This document shows positions 17,481 through 31,544 of a stretch of 64,000 nt of DNA, in pieces. Position numbers and translations under genes: made by a program. The notes below the pieces were generated by a model. It did not search any database and had not been told where the DNA came from. It worked only from the letters and a program-made list of their open reading frames with translations. Source of the DNA: Ecdyonurus torrentis (lineage: Eukaryota; Arthropoda; Insecta; Ephemeroptera; Heptageniidae). The DNA lies in contig OX439136.1 in assembly GCA_949318235.1 (NCBI GenBank), positions 14,391,890-14,455,889 of the forward strand, written 5' to 3'. How positions within the stretch are numbered: the stretch's first letter is position 1; each line of letters opens with the position of its first letter.

Positions 17481-18252
17481 TATAAGGGTGTATCCGCGTG
17501 ACGTCATATTTAATGCGCTTGAACACCATACTGGAGTAATAAATAACATATATTGCTCAACAGCATAGGATAAACCTCGTGTTTGGCTATTTTCTTTGGG
17601 AACTCAGTTAATTTTTTGATAATATTAATTTTCTCACATACTTTAAATACTAATTCAACCTATTAACAACAGTCTTGGATTCGATTATCATAAATACGAT
17701 AACGATTTTGGTTATCGATGTGTTATATAGATTAAAATTTTTATTAAAGTTATCGATTAACAAAAATTAACGATATTATCGTCGCAGCAATACTTTTTGC
17801 TTTAAAAATATGAAAATAATGCACTTAAAAGTAAGAAAAGTACACAAAAAATATACGAAAACAACACCAAAATTTTAAAAAGTATAAATGAGGCGGTTAA
17901 TTATTGTTGCAGGTATAATATACAGTGATGAAGCAATAATTTGGAATATTTTATTTCAATAAAAACATCATACTATTATAGTTATCGAAATACTATCGTT
18001 ATTTTTGTAAAAGTATCGTTATCGTGCGAGCGATGGTTTAAAAGTATTGTTATCGTTATATAGTGTGATGCTAGAATATACTATCGTTATAGAAATTTTG
18101 GGTATTAAACCCAAGTCTGATTATTCTGATTAAAAACATCAATGCTCTCAATAATATAGCTTATTGTACGTTTAAACTGGCTAAATGAGCCATTTTCCTA
18201 TGCCATCCATGTTATTGAGTCGACTTTAACATGAATGCATTCACCCTTACAA
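17481..18252. mobile_element. MITE family C, copy 1, interrupted by H2
   Basis: The left end TATAAGGGTGTATCCGCGTG and the right end (complement TGTAAGGGTGAATGCATTC) form short inverted repeats. TGACGTCATATTTAATGCGC follows the left end. The element is split by a 450 bp insertion at 17670-18119. Without it the length would be about 320 bp, matching copies 2-4. Confidence 0.75.
17670..18119. mobile_element. hAT-like MITE family H, copy 2, inserted in C1
   Basis: Inverted ends CAGTCTTGGATTCGATTATC and (complement) CAGACTTGGGTTTAATACCC. Shares ATAGAAATTTTGGGTATTAA and the ATCGTTAT-rich body with copy 1. Flanks attaacaa and attattct match only in the first four of eight bases, so the target duplication has decayed or the ends are slightly misplaced. 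Confidence 0.7.
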
Positions 18253-18386
18253 TGTTTAGCATATTATAATCGCATTCTCTAATTGCGATTATAATTTCTA
18301 AATTCAGATTTACGACAATAGCAACTACCTTCGCAAGTTTACAAGTCTCTTAAAGAATTGATGTCAATTTGTTCTAGTTATAACTA

Positions 18387-19368
18387 GATAACAGATTTAC
18401 GAAGAAGTCTTTTAAAATTGTGTTATTATGTTTTTAGCTCAGTGTTTGAAAAATAATACACTTCATTTGAAAAAAAAAACTTTAGACACACTTTATATCT
18501 TTTTAAAGCCAAGTTGTAACATTTAAAGTTTTTATTTTATTTTTAAATTTTTTTTTTCAAGTATATAAAAATCATCCACTAATTAAAAACTATATTTCTC
18601 CGTATGTTTAGACATTTTTTATTGTTTATATTTCATTGCCAAGTAAAGATTTAAAGCACAGAATGTAGTGTAAACAATTAAGTTCTAAATTTAAAAATTA
18701 ATTTTGTTTTTAACATTTTTATATGAATATATCCTATATGTTGAAAATACCCAAAAACATACGAACATGGCGAATATGTATGGTTTTTGGATTAATGATA
18801 TTTTTATTAAAAATTACTTGTATGTTTAAAATTAAAAAGTAAATATTTATAATTTAAGTTTTTGTGAAGTAAAACTGCATGTAATATAAATAAATTATAT
18901 AATAATATTATATTAAATTTATTTAATAAAATAAACAAGAAAAATAAAAAGTGCAAACTAACTTTTTTTGTATTTTTTTTTCTTCTCTCTCTTCTGTATA
19001 GAGCATGTCTTATATTTTATGTTATAAAATATTTTGGGAGTTGAAAGTGGTTTTTGCTGTGGCCGGCAACCCAAGTGGACATAAACTTCGCCCTCTAAAA
19101 GTCGCAATATTTTGTAGACAAAAGGCAATGCCAACATATTTTTCTTACATGGATGGAGATTTTACGATTGTGTGAAAATATAACTTTTTTTTTTTTTTTT
19201 TTTATCTTTCTTTTATAATTGATTTTTTTTTTCAAGGAAAAATATTAAAGCTTGTTTTTGTAACATATCTTTAACTGACCATTTGAATTACTTCTCGCTA
19301 ATTGGAAATGACAAATTAAATGAGAGATTATAGCTGAAAATTAGGTACGTAAATAATCGACTAAAAGC

Positions 19369-19427
<59 letters not shown>

Positions 19428-20103
19428 CGCAAAGTCTTATATTAATTTCAATTACTTTTATTTTCTTTCTTATCTGCTGGTCACAGGTAACTAGATACTT
19501 ACCAAGGTGTTGTTATAACGTTCGCTTACAATGACATAAAAAAGGAAAGAGATAAATTTTGAGACGTGTATTCAAACAACAACCCTTAAACTATTAAATA
19601 ACACGATTTTGTCTTGTATATTTCAGTATAATTATAACTCGCATAATATATTATTTATCTCGTTATCAGTGGTGTGACTTGACTATATAATAGTTATATT
19701 TATAAATACTTTTTTTTTAAATATATAGTAAATCATATTCGTGTGTGTGTGTGTGTGTGTTTTTTTTTTTTTTTAACATAAGGTATATATATTCAAATGT
19801 TAAAAACAAAATTAATTTGTAAATTTAGAACTTTATTGTTTACATTCTGTGTTTTAAATCCTTACTTTGGCAATGAAATATAAACAATGAAACATGGCTA
19901 AACAGTGAAATATTTTTTTAATTCATGGATGATTCTTTTATGTACTTTAAAAATAAAAAAAAAAATTAAATGTTACAACATGGCTTTAAAAAGATGTAAA
20001 AGTGTGTCTAAAGTTTTTTCCAAATTCAGTGAGTTATTTTTCAAATACAGATCTACAAACATAATAACATAATTTTAAAAGACTTCTTCGTAAATCTGTT
20101 ATC
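18387..20103. mobile_element. Second foldback, ~350 bp inverted arms around a ~1 kb centre
   Basis: The left arm (about 18387-18740) begins ATAACAGATTTACGAAGAAG; the right arm (about 19775-20103) ends with its complement. Shared inner blocks include AGACACAC, CATTGCCAAGTAAAG and TTAAGTTCTAAATTT. The arms are clearly diverged, so this is older than the 13.6 kb foldback. The centre holds a slightly GC-richer patch (19070-19110) and long T-runs, but no frame. Confidence 0.72.
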
Positions 20104-20310
20104 TTGTCCCCCCCCCCCCCCAAATGTGTTATTTTAAGTAAAAGCTATTAGGTTGTCTTAGTTTTTTTTTTCCAATTTAAGTGCATTATTTTTCATATAT
20201 ATACAAAGCTCAAAACATAATAACACAATTTTAAAAGACTCCTTCATAAATATGTTTTCTTGTCCCCCAAAAAATGCACAATTCTAAGTAAAAGTTATTA
20301 GATTGTCTTC
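20104..20310 (+). repeat. Extra tandem copy of the outer end of the second foldback arm
   Basis: AAGTAAAAGCTATTAGGTTG (20139) and AAGTAAAAGTTATTAGATTG (20287) mark two neighbouring units about 150 bp apart. The block ACATAATAACACAATTTTAA recalls the right arm at 20060. The arm end therefore exists twice in tandem here. Confidence 0.65.
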
Positions 20311-20570
20311 GTTTTCGTGCTCCATTATATATATAGATATAGAAAATTGAGAAAACTTTGGCATTTCCCACAACACGATAAGCCGTATTAAATAAACCAT
20401 TAAAATAATTACATTACAAAATGTCTAAAAAAATTATCATCTAAAGCAACAAAATGTTAATAAAATATGCTAATTTTATATAAACAAAATATTCTAAATA
20501 TATAAAAATGACATAGTTAACACATTTATAATACAATTATTATTTACAAGTATTTTTTTTTTTTAATCAA

Positions 20571-20612
20571 CATGTACCAACTGGTATTTTGATCAATAAA
20601 GAATCTGAACTG
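20571..20612 (+). repeat. Probable non-LTR 3' tail fragment
   Basis: GTACCAACTGGTATTTTGAT followed by CAATAAAGAATCTGAACTG. A close copy lies at 43660-43701. Short AATAAAGAATCTGAA-type ends are typical of LINE 3' termini; only the tail is left. Confidence 0.45.
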
Positions 20613-23157
<2,545 letters not shown>

Positions 23158-23255
23158 GTGACAGACAGGGTCGGACTGGTCATTTAAGTTGGTCAGGAAT
23201 TCCTGACCGGGCCCCCCTGGTCTGGGGGCCCTTTGCTCGCTAATAAACAAAAATG

Positions 23256-23286
<31 letters not shown>

Positions 23287-23762
23287 AGAAGAAGAAGAAG
23301 AAAGTTTAAAGGTAAAGAATTGAAAAAAAAAATTAAAAATTCCATCAAATTACACACATATATACTTATATATTATTTGTTTCCAATCTTAAATTATAGC
23401 GCTCATCAATAATACGTGAATGGTATAATTTCGATTTATTAATTACTATATTTACTTTATTTTATTGCCCAAGAACTATATGTACTATTCTCTTATCTCA
23501 ACACCTTCAGAAACCTAGGTTAATTTATTTACCAGTATTCAACCTTTAAGATTTTTTTTTAATCTTTATACGAGGGATTAAAAAGTATAATAATGCAAAA
23601 TTAACTAAAATATTTAATTCATATACTAAAAAATATTAACAATCGTGTCGCAAAAAAAAAAAGAAAAGAAAAGAAAAAGAGAGAAAGAAAGAGAGAGAGA
23701 GATTATAGAGGAAGAAAATATTAAGCTGTTATCTATTACAGAACAAAGAGGAATACCAAGAA

Positions 23763-23996
23763 GGGGTAATTTTAATAAAAACATCCTATATAAGAGGACA
23801 TATTGTCCTAAATCGATAAATATGTTAAATGTTTTATTTTTACTTCATTTAGTATTTTTAATTAATTTTTAAAAGACGCAAAATGACCTCACAGTGATTG
23901 GCAGCTTTTTCCTATGCCCAGACATATAAAATTGTTATCAAACATAACGATCATTTTTCAATTTTCTAAAATTCGGGACAATGTTCTCTTTTAGAA

Positions 23997-24001
<5 letters not shown>
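23763..24001. mobile_element. MITE family E, copy 1 (nested in the hAT element)
   Basis: It matches E2 and E3 in its ends (GGGGTAATTTTA..., AAGAGGACATATTGTCCT..., and ...GGGACAATGTTCTCTTTTAGAATAT) and in the inner TTCCTATGCCCAGACAT block. The right end runs into a T-run. Confidence 0.6.
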
Positions 24002-24034
<33 letters not shown>

Positions 24035-24364
24035 TTTGAATTCCTTACTGATGCTGGCTATAATTTAAAAATAAATAAATAAAATTATGGTTTATATTTA
24101 AAGATTAAGCTGCATGGATCCAAACAAATTTCAAAGTATCATAAAATATCTTCGCTATAAGTTTTGCATGTGATAATTATAATTATTTCAAAATTAAAAG
24201 TTGCACACATTTGAATTTATGTTGATTAATTAAATAAAATATTACGTTACAATTTTAAGTAAATATAAGTAAAATATATGACTTTTACTAAATTAATAGA
24301 TAATATTTCGTTCTTTTATATTTTTTGTTTGTTTTTTACTCTCTTTCATCGTATATTAACTTAT

Positions 24365-24673
24365 AGACGTAGAACACCTTGAACAAAAAACTTGCCTAAT
24401 ATCCTAACATACCCAAATATCAACATTATTTTGGCCTGAGTCATTGATTTCTAATTTATTTTCCATTTACAAAATGTCTGTTGCGGGTTTACTACGTCAC
24501 AGCTCGCCTGTTTCCGCGCGCGTGGACCAGGCGAGCTGTGACGTAGTAAACCCGCAACAGACATTTTGTAAATGGAAAATAAATTAGAAATCAATGACTC
24601 AGGCCAAAATAATGTTGATATTTGGGTATGTTAGGATATTAGGCAAGTTTTTTGTTCAAGGTGTTCTACGCCT
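24365..24673. mobile_element. Hairpin MITE family A, copy 2 (nested in the hAT element)
   Basis: 309 bp, palindromic over almost its whole length: AGACGTAGAACACCTTGAAC at the left, complement of AGGCGTAGAACACCTTGAAC at the right, flanked by TTAT on both sides. The stem interior (TGTTGCGGGTTTACTACGTC) is identical in both arms but differs from copies 1 and 3. The loop is GC-rich and contains CGCGCGCG. Confidence 0.85.
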
Positions 24674-25035
24674 TTATGCAAAATTGTTATTTAACTTATT
24701 TCTTTACTGAAAAAACTGAAAAAAAAAGTTTTCTTTTTGCAAAACAAAGAAATAATAAAAGCACCCTTTTTAAGCGATTTTTTCCTCAAAAAAGGGGCGT
24801 GTCTGAAAATTTTCCGGGGGGCTTCGCCCCCCGGACCCCCCTTTTACTGGGGGGGGCTACGCCCCCCCAGACCCCCCCAGTGGGCCCTCTCTGGTCTCCT
24901 CCTGAGTGGGCCTTTTCGAGCCAGTCCGACCCTGGTGACAGAGTAATGTTAATTTTTTTTAAACATTTAAGTTGATGTAGTATTTTTATATTTTTGAGTG
25001 TTGTTAACAAACTTTTTGCTTTTTTTTTTTTCGTG

Positions 25036-25252
25036 CACGTACAAAAATAACAACGTAATAGTTATGCTAGCTTATTTTCAACACAATTTGTTCAATACAG
25101 CATAATATATGCTATACTGCATAATAACTATGTTACATAGTATAAATATTATATTATTTAGCATAACTTTCTATGTTGTTCTAATTTAGCATAATTTATG
25201 CTATAAAGATATAAATACAGCATAAATTACGTAATTTATGCTTTCTGTGTAC
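25036..25252. mobile_element. AT-rich MITE family I, copy 1
   Basis: About 217 bp with many GCATAATTTATGC-type palindromes. Ends near GTACAAAAATAACAACGTAA and ATTTATGCTTTCTGTGTAC. The organisation is shared with copies at 28995 and 37814. Confidence 0.6.
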
Positions 25253-25972
25253 TATATATTAATTAGGGTTGTCTTTAGATGGTTTGTATCTCAAAATCTC
25301 CAATGTAAACTTTCAAACTTTACAGCTTTGACAAATTTTTTAGAACCCGTGAACATCAGATAAGAGAGGACATAGTTATTGAAATTAATATGGGCTCTTA
25401 TGGGACTAAAACTTTAAAGTATCATAATTTAAAATCTATCATGGTGACCCCCCCTTTTTTTTATTATTATTATTATTATTTTATTATTATTATTTTTTTT
25501 TTTACATTTTAAAAATACCTTATCCAAGGTATCACTGCGCAAAATTTCAGATTTTTCTTTCTTTACAACTTTTTAGTTAAATCCTACAGTAGCTGATTTC
25601 CTATTTTAATATAATACTTTTAAAGTTACTTTCATATCAATGAAACTTTAAAAGCTTACTTATTGTTAGTTCATCAACTCTATCCTCTATCATATTAATA
25701 CATATTGGTATAATTTTTTGTCGCCACACAAAGGATTTTTGATAAAAAGTTTATTCTGTATTTTAAATTATATAAACCGTAATATTATAAAAATAAAACC
25801 AGTATAGTAAATTCATAAAAAAAAACATATTTTTATAGAAAGCAGAAAAATAAAACGTAAGTCCTTAATCCTTAACAATAACAGAATTAATATCAAGCTT
25901 TTTTAGTTTTAGAACTTATTATGCGCTGTAATATAATAGATATGAATTTAAAACAACAAAAAACCTCTTTAA

Positions 25973-26278
25973 AGGCGTAGAACACCTTGAACAAAAAACG
26001 TCTTATATCCTAATCCTAACATACCTAAATATCAACGTTGATTTGGCCTAAGTCATTGATTTCTAATTAATTTTCCTTCACGAAATGGTAGCTGCAGGTT
26101 TATGACATCACAGCTCACTAGTCCACGCACGCGGAAACAGGCGAACTGTTACGTCATAAACCCGCATCTACCATTTCGTGAATGGAAAATATATTAGAAA
26201 TCAATGACTCCGGCCAAATCAACGTTGATATTTCTGTATTTTCGGATTTTAGACATGTTTTGTAGGTGTTCTACGCCT
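25973..26278. mobile_element. Hairpin MITE family A, copy 3
   Basis: 306 bp with AGGCGTAGAACACCTTGAAC at the left end and the complementary ACACCTACAAAACATGTC-type end at the right, flanked by TTAA on both sides (25969-25972, 26279-26282). More diverged than copies 1 and 2: the right arm has lost part of the CCTTGAAC block and the inner site reads TGACATCA. Confidence 0.85.
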
Positions 26279-26282
26279 TTAA

Positions 26283-26978
26283 CTTTTAGTTGTTGTTGAT
26301 AATTAATGAATCAAGAAGAGAATGGTATGCTAAACTTGTTGTTTGCTATGTCCGTCCAGTGATTGTAGAGTATACGTGTGGTCATTCATTCTCGTCATAA
26401 TATGCCAGGCACACAGCACAATGTAATTACCACATTTTCAATTAATAACGTGTCAACTATTTCATTATTCACGTCTACAAAAGCTTGTTTAATAACTTTA
26501 ATAAAATATTTTACAAATCCATTATACTGATGATGGTTTTATAATAAGTTCCTATTTAATATCAAACCTATTTATTTTATAATCTAAAAACGTCTAAAAT
26601 TTATATTTTATTATTTATAGTTAAATTAAATAAAACAATTTTTTGTAATTTATTATGTTGGTAGGTATGAATAATTTTTATTAACTTGCATGAAGAGTTA
26701 AAGTCACTTTCTTAATTAAACACTTTTTTTTTAATGAGAAGTGAAAGCTTTGAAGCTACTTTGAATTACATACTAAATTGTAAATGATTTTTATCATTAC
26801 TTTTAGTATCTTTCAAGATATCATCAAAACTACTTACTTTATTAAACTTATTTAGAATAAATAATATATATTGCATTGATAATGACAGAGTGGGCTAGCT
26901 TAACAGAGAGTGGGCCCACTTTTTATGTTATAAATCCACTTTACATTAAAAAAAAAAGGTCAAAAAAAGGTCCTATTA

Positions 26979-27017
<39 letters not shown>

Positions 27018-27465
27018 AATGATAATATTGATAATCTTTAAATAGTGTAAGTAACTTCAAATATAAAATCGAAGATTTTTTGTTTTCGTATAAAATGAAT
27101 GGCTTTTTTTGAAAAATGTGTACTTGTAGTGTGTAAAATTGACAATAATTTCTCAGTTTCTATGCTGTTTATGTACATATGAACCTCCGGAGCTACATTG
27201 TTTTGTAAACTAATTGAAGGAGAATCTAATAAATAAATAGTTTTGAATTTTGAATTATTAAAAAAAATCTATGCCACGCTGTTATGAAACTCATGAAAAT
27301 ATATGAAAGTAATTTTATGAAATTCGGAAGTAAAATAATAATTAAATTTACCTCTGATTTTATATTGAACAATAAATACTAACAGGGCAACGGCAGCTCT
27401 TTTTTCAAGGCAGCGTTAAATATTTCATGCCTTCTTTGTAATTAATTTCTAAACAACTCATTATA

Positions 27466-27498
<33 letters not shown>

Positions 27499-28256
27499 GA
27501 AAAAGGGCTGAAAATTTTTTTTCTAAAAAAACAAACAATTTTTTCAACTATTTTTTTATGACTAGTACTGGATCTATTCTACATAAATGAATTCAAAAAT
27601 GCTATGTGGATACACATTGATAATTATATACATAACCAAGTACAATAAACATCATTAATTTAAATAAAAGAGAAATAACGTATAACAATATGTAAATTTT
27701 TAAATTGTAGAACGCAGTGATTCAGAAAATTATATTTCCTATGCATCTGCAGAATAATATTTTTAAAAAACAACTCATGATGTAATTTTCTTTTAGGTTG
27801 CCATGTTTTTTACAATAAAAAAAATTCTTTTACCAGAAGTTACTTCACTTTGGAGTTACGTTTTTTTATATGTATATTTATATACATAATAGGGAAAATA
27901 TATTGATACTTTGAAACGTTGCAACATTTAAATTAGAAATACAATTATATTACGTATTCAATGAAAATCAAAGGAATGAATGTTTATGTTATATAGTAAC
28001 AGAGAAAATGGAACAGGGAAAAGAAAAAAATAATAATAAAAAGGAGGATTTTAAGAAAACTTCCTTTGAAGTAAAGTGAACCGTAAATGGTTGTCGTTTC
28101 TTAACTTTATTGCAAATTTAAATACAATTTATATTCTAATCTGGTTAATGTTCATTTACATTATTGTATTGCAAGGTTACATATTATATAGATGTTTATT
28201 GTGACTTGGTACCAGTGAAAAACTTATTCCTATAAAAAGTGTTAAAGTATAAATGT
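26283..28256. other. AT-rich, no gene seen
   Basis: Apart from the LINE-like tail at 27165-27256 and homopolymer runs (26982-27010, 27467-27497), nothing is recognised. The signal-peptide exon of Dscam2 could be hidden here or further upstream; it was not found. Confidence 0.55.
27165..27256 (+). repeat. Probable non-LTR 3' tail fragment, other family
   Basis: TTGTAAACTAATTGAAGGAG followed by AATCTAATAAATAAATAG and TTTTGAATTTTGAATT, a tail of short A/T repeats like those ending many insect LINEs. The upstream part is not recognisable. Confidence 0.35.
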
Positions 28257-28260
28257 TTAA

Positions 28261-28654
28261 AATTCTCCACTCTTGTCAAATTAATTTTTTATCATTTAGA
28301 ATACTAGAATGATAATTAGTAATTACCATACCTTATTATCTACGAATTAGACACCCCTACGTTGATTTTGTATTTATTTTCATTTTGACGGTTATTTCAC
28401 GCATATGACGTCACAATGTACCGCAGCCAATTACAGTCACCGCTCTCGTCACGTGATAAATTTAAGCCCCTCCCTCAAGTTCTTTGCAGGCTATCACGGC
28501 CCCATCGGTACATTGTGACGTCAGATGTTTGAAATAACCATTAAAATGAAAATAAGTATAAAATCAAGGTGTTGGTGTCTAATTTATGGAAAATAAGGTA
28601 TAGTAACTATCAATGTAGTAGACTAAATGATAAAAAAGTAAGTTATCAAGAGCT
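28261..28654. mobile_element. Hairpin MITE family B, copy 1
   Basis: 394 bp flanked by TTAA on both sides (28257-28260, 28655-28658). The arms share TTTTTTATCATTTAG and the ATTACCATACCTTATTATC to GACACC region. TGACGTCA lies in each arm (28406, 28516). The loop carries GTCACGTGATAAATTTAAGC and a CCAAT-type motif, and is the reverse complement of the loop in copy 2. Confidence 0.85.
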
Positions 28655-28994
28655 TTAAAACAAAATTAAAATAATAATGCTATTAGTAATCCCTGTTTTC
28701 TGCTACTAAAATTACGATCAACTATGGTTATTCAAATGTATGTAATGCTCATTTTTAGAACAAGAAAACAGGGTTTACAAACCAAACTATAATAATAAAA
28801 TAATCTACAGAAATATTATAAGCAAAGATGTCACGGAAAATTTAATGTTTCAAAAATTCTACGATACGATATTGTTATTTATTTCTGCAACATCATACCT
28901 TGTTATTGGACGTCCACTGCTTTTTACTACGTTGTAAAATAGATAAGTGACATTGCTTAGCATTATTTCTTTAGTGGTGAAAATCAATTTTGCA

Positions 28995-29228
28995 GTACAC
29001 ACAAGGAAAGTATAAATTATGTAAATTTATACTGTATTTATTTCATAGCATAAATGATGCTTAATAAGAACAACATAATTAATTATTCTGTACAACATAG
29101 TAATTATGCTTTGTAACATAATTATTATGAAGTATTGCATAAATTATGTTGTATCCAACAAATTGTGCTGAAAATCAGCTATCATAATTATTACGTATTA
29201 TATATATATTACGTATTTATTTTTGTCA
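28995..29228. mobile_element. AT-rich MITE family I, copy 2
   Basis: Starts GTACACACAAGGAAAGTATA with AATTATGTAAATTTATACTG; ends TTACGTATTTATTTTTGTC. Interior repeats such as AACATAATTATTATG. It lies between B1 and K2, just upstream of the Ig1 exon. Confidence 0.6.
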
Positions 29229-29230
29229 GT

Positions 29231-29338
29231 AAGGCCATGATAAGATATTTTACCATATAAATTCAGCGCGTGTTTTTCTCATAAGAATAACATAAAAAAT
29301 TTAGATTTTGAATGGTAAAAATTCTTATCGTGGTCGTG
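29231..29338. mobile_element. Short TIR MITE family K, copy 2
   Basis: GGCCATGATAAGATATTTTA pairs with the complement of TAAAAATTCTTATCGTGGTC. Internal AAATTCAGCGCG and GATTTTGAATGGTA match copies 1 and 3. It ends about 235 bp before the Ig1 exon. Confidence 0.55.
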
Positions 29339-29572
29339 TGTACAGTATTACAGTTGAGATAAAATAATTTACTCTTCTGTCTCTACTTTTCATGTAGGAG
29401 TAAATTAGTAATTAAGGGTACTATGTTTTATTCCGACACGATTCTGATAGGTTGCACATCACTTCTATAGTTAAAAATAAGGACAATTTAAAGAATTCAA
29501 GATATTAACTATATAAAAAATATCGCAATATATGATGTAGTAAAACACTCGTTGTTTGTGGTCTTGTTGCAG

Positions 29573-29890
29573 GGTTATGTAATTGCGAGATGCGAGGTCC
29601 AGTGCTGGTACTGGAGCCACCCTCTCGCCTCGACTTCTCCAACTCCAGTGGAGGATGGCTAGATTGCTCCGCGGCCGGATCTCCTGCACCCGTGGTCCAG
29701 TGGCTCTCGGCGGATGGAAATCCCGCCTCTGATGTGCCAGGCGTGAGACGTGCACTGGGAAATGGCACGCTCGTGCTTTTGCCTTTCCCTGCAGCGGCGT
29801 ATCGTCAGGACGTGCACAGCACCACTTACCGCTGTCTGGCGGAGAATCAAGCAGGCAGGGTGTTATCCAGAGCAGTGCATGTTAGAGCAG
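29573..29890 (+). CDS. Dscam2: Dscam2-like exon encoding Ig domain 1
   Basis: This is an internal coding exon of a Dscam-family adhesion receptor, a cell-surface Ig/FNIII protein used in neuronal self-avoidance and tiling. The acceptor AG is at 29571-29572 and the donor GTAAAC starts at 29891. It is entered and left in phase 1 and has 318 nt. The reading frame gives residues starting LCNCEMRGPVLVLEPPSRLD and ending at VHVRA. Ig signatures are visible: first Cys in LDCSAAG, the core Trp in VQWLSADG, and the second Cys in YRCLAEN. NSS and NGT are possible N-glycosylation sites. From memory, EPP.R.DFSNS, ADG, DVPG.R and PF.A..YRQDVH are Dscam Ig1 hallmarks, and GGW.DCSAAGSP is closer to insect Dscam2 than to Dscam1. 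The exon is much richer in GC than its flanks. The signal-peptide exon must lie upstream and was not found. Confidence 0.88.
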
Positions 29891-31382
29891 GTAAACTGAA
29901 TTCATTTTAAACAGTGATTTATTGTAGAAAACATTCCCTTCTTCAAAAAAGTTAATGACTGTTTCCTTTGTATTTTTTTTAATAATGTTTAATTACTGCC
30001 CATTAAATTCTACATTATTTATAACTATTAAATTTGAAGCTACATTATTATTTAAAACGCAAATTAAAATAAATTTATTTTAAATAAGTTTTATGATATT
30101 TTAAATAAATATTATTTTTCACTCATATATATTTGCTCTTTATAAATATAGCTTTATTTATATTCAATATTATAATTTAACTTAACTATTTTGTGTTCAG
30201 TATGAAGTGTGATGGAATATATAATTCTTAACTTCTCATTGACGAGCTGCTATTGAGAAATATTAAACGATATATTAAATAGTGTACAATATAATTATGC
30301 TGAATTTAAGCGTACAAAACAATCAACAATTAATTATTCAAGTTTTTGAATTAACAAATTTTAAATCAAATTATTCATTTGTCAGTATTAAACTATTAAT
30401 AATAATATTTAAAACTATATATCTGCAAGAAAATTTTATTATTATTACTAGCAATATAATAACATTTATAAACTGTAAATTTACAAATATAAAAAAGTGT
30501 TCTGCTTTTAAAAACTTTTTTTTTTTAATTTTACTAAATATATAATAATAAATGCCTTTATTAAAATTTAACGATAGGTCGTCTTTATTTAGTATTTTGT
30601 CTATATTCCAGTATTACGTAAACTATGTATTCATAACATGATTGATAAAATATTCATGTTAAATAATTATGAATAAATAATGTAATAATAAAACATGTCT
30701 CATTGATGTATACTTATTTTGCTTCTTCAATCTTCTCATGTAATTTTGTGTGGTCAAAGTTTTTATAAAAACATATCTGTCAAAGCTCTCACAGCTTCTT
30801 AATAAAGTTATTAATTATTATTAGAGAGAGCAAAAATAGTCGATCATTTTTGGTGCAAATAGTCGATAAATAGTCCATTTTATACAAAAAAAAAGTCGAT
30901 AAAATTCGATTTTTTACACATCAATTAATATAAAGAATGATAAAAAATATTGATTTTGTAAGTAAAAAAATAATTTAATGTTAAACAAAAATTTTAGCAT
31001 CTAAATACTCAAATTCCCCGAGCGTGTCCTTATGTTGTTTGTAGTATTTTGTTTTGCTAACTTTCAAATTTTGGCAGATAAAAATTAAAATTTATTAAAT
31101 CAATATTATTGTTATTATTTTTTAAGAATAATATATATTTTTATAACAAATATTAAAATTTCAAATATTAAATTAAGAAATCTCCTTAGAAAACCTAAAA
31201 AAAAGTGCGAAATAGTCGAAAATAGTCGATTTTTTTATTGGTTTGAAATGCGTCATTTGTTGAGATCGGTGGAGATATGAAATAAAACTAGCAATAATCG
31301 ACATAATGGCAATAGTCGAAAAACTATTTTTGCTCTCTCTAATTATATTATTAACACAACATAATATCGATTTTTTTTTCAG
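29891..31382 (+). other. Dscam2 intron between Ig1 exon and first Ig2 exon
   Basis: About 1.5 kb, very AT-rich, with TIR element N filling its 3' third. Confidence 0.8.
30822..31341. mobile_element. TIR element family N, directly upstream of an Ig2 exon
   Basis: Inverted ends TAGAGAGAGCAAAAATAGT at 30822 and its complement at 31341, 520 bp apart. AAATAGTCGA-type motifs recur near both ends. TAGAG ends are common in hAT elements; the 8 bp flanks attattat and attatatt agree in six of eight bases, which is suggestive only. No coding frame. The element stops about 40 bp before the Dscam2 acceptor at 31382. Confidence 0.7.
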
Positions 31383-31544
31383 TTGTATCTCAAGCATACC
31401 AAGCAATGGCAGAAGCTTTGCCTGCTGCAAGAGGATGTACTGCAATTTTACGTTGTGTACTTCCAAGTTTTGTTAGAGAGTTTGTTAGAGTCGTATCTTG
31501 GCTTCAAGAACCTTCATTTTATATCTACCCATCATTACAAGGAG
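31383..31544 (+). CDS. Dscam2: Dscam2-like exon encoding first half of Ig domain 2
   Basis: The acceptor is a T-run followed by CAG ending at 31382, and the donor GTAAGT starts at 31545. The exon is 162 nt, phase 1 to phase 1, and joins the previous exon to restore a Val codon (G|TT). The product begins VVSQAYQAMAEALPAARGC and holds the first Ig2 Cys (ILRCVLPSF) and the core Trp (VVSWLQEP), ending FYIYPSLQG. AARGCTA.LRC and QEPSFYIYPSLQG are typical of insect Dscam2. The intron falls in the middle of the Ig fold, as it does before the exon 4 array of Drosophila Dscam1. A TIR element (30822-31341) ends only about 40 bp before the exon, so the acceptor region is squeezed against mobile DNA. Confidence 0.87.

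Larger units (their letters stand above)
23166..24934. mobile_element. Non-autonomous hAT element with 8 bp target duplication
   Basis: Terminal inverted repeats CAGGGTCGGACTGG (23166-23179) and CCAGTCCGACCCTG (24921-24934) are perfect over 14 bp. GTGACAGA occurs directly before (23158-23165) and directly after (24935-24942), the 8 bp duplication expected of the hAT superfamily. Subterminal parts are very GC-rich (GGGCCCCCCTGG on the left; CCGGGGGGCTTCGCCCCCCG on the right). No transposase frame remains; the interior is AT-rich and carries two later insertions, family E1 and family A2. Confidence 0.9.

Noticed and set aside
24652..25010. Pro/Gly-rich frames on both strands near 24.8 kb
   Set aside because: They are the GC-rich subterminal part of the hAT element and cross its border.
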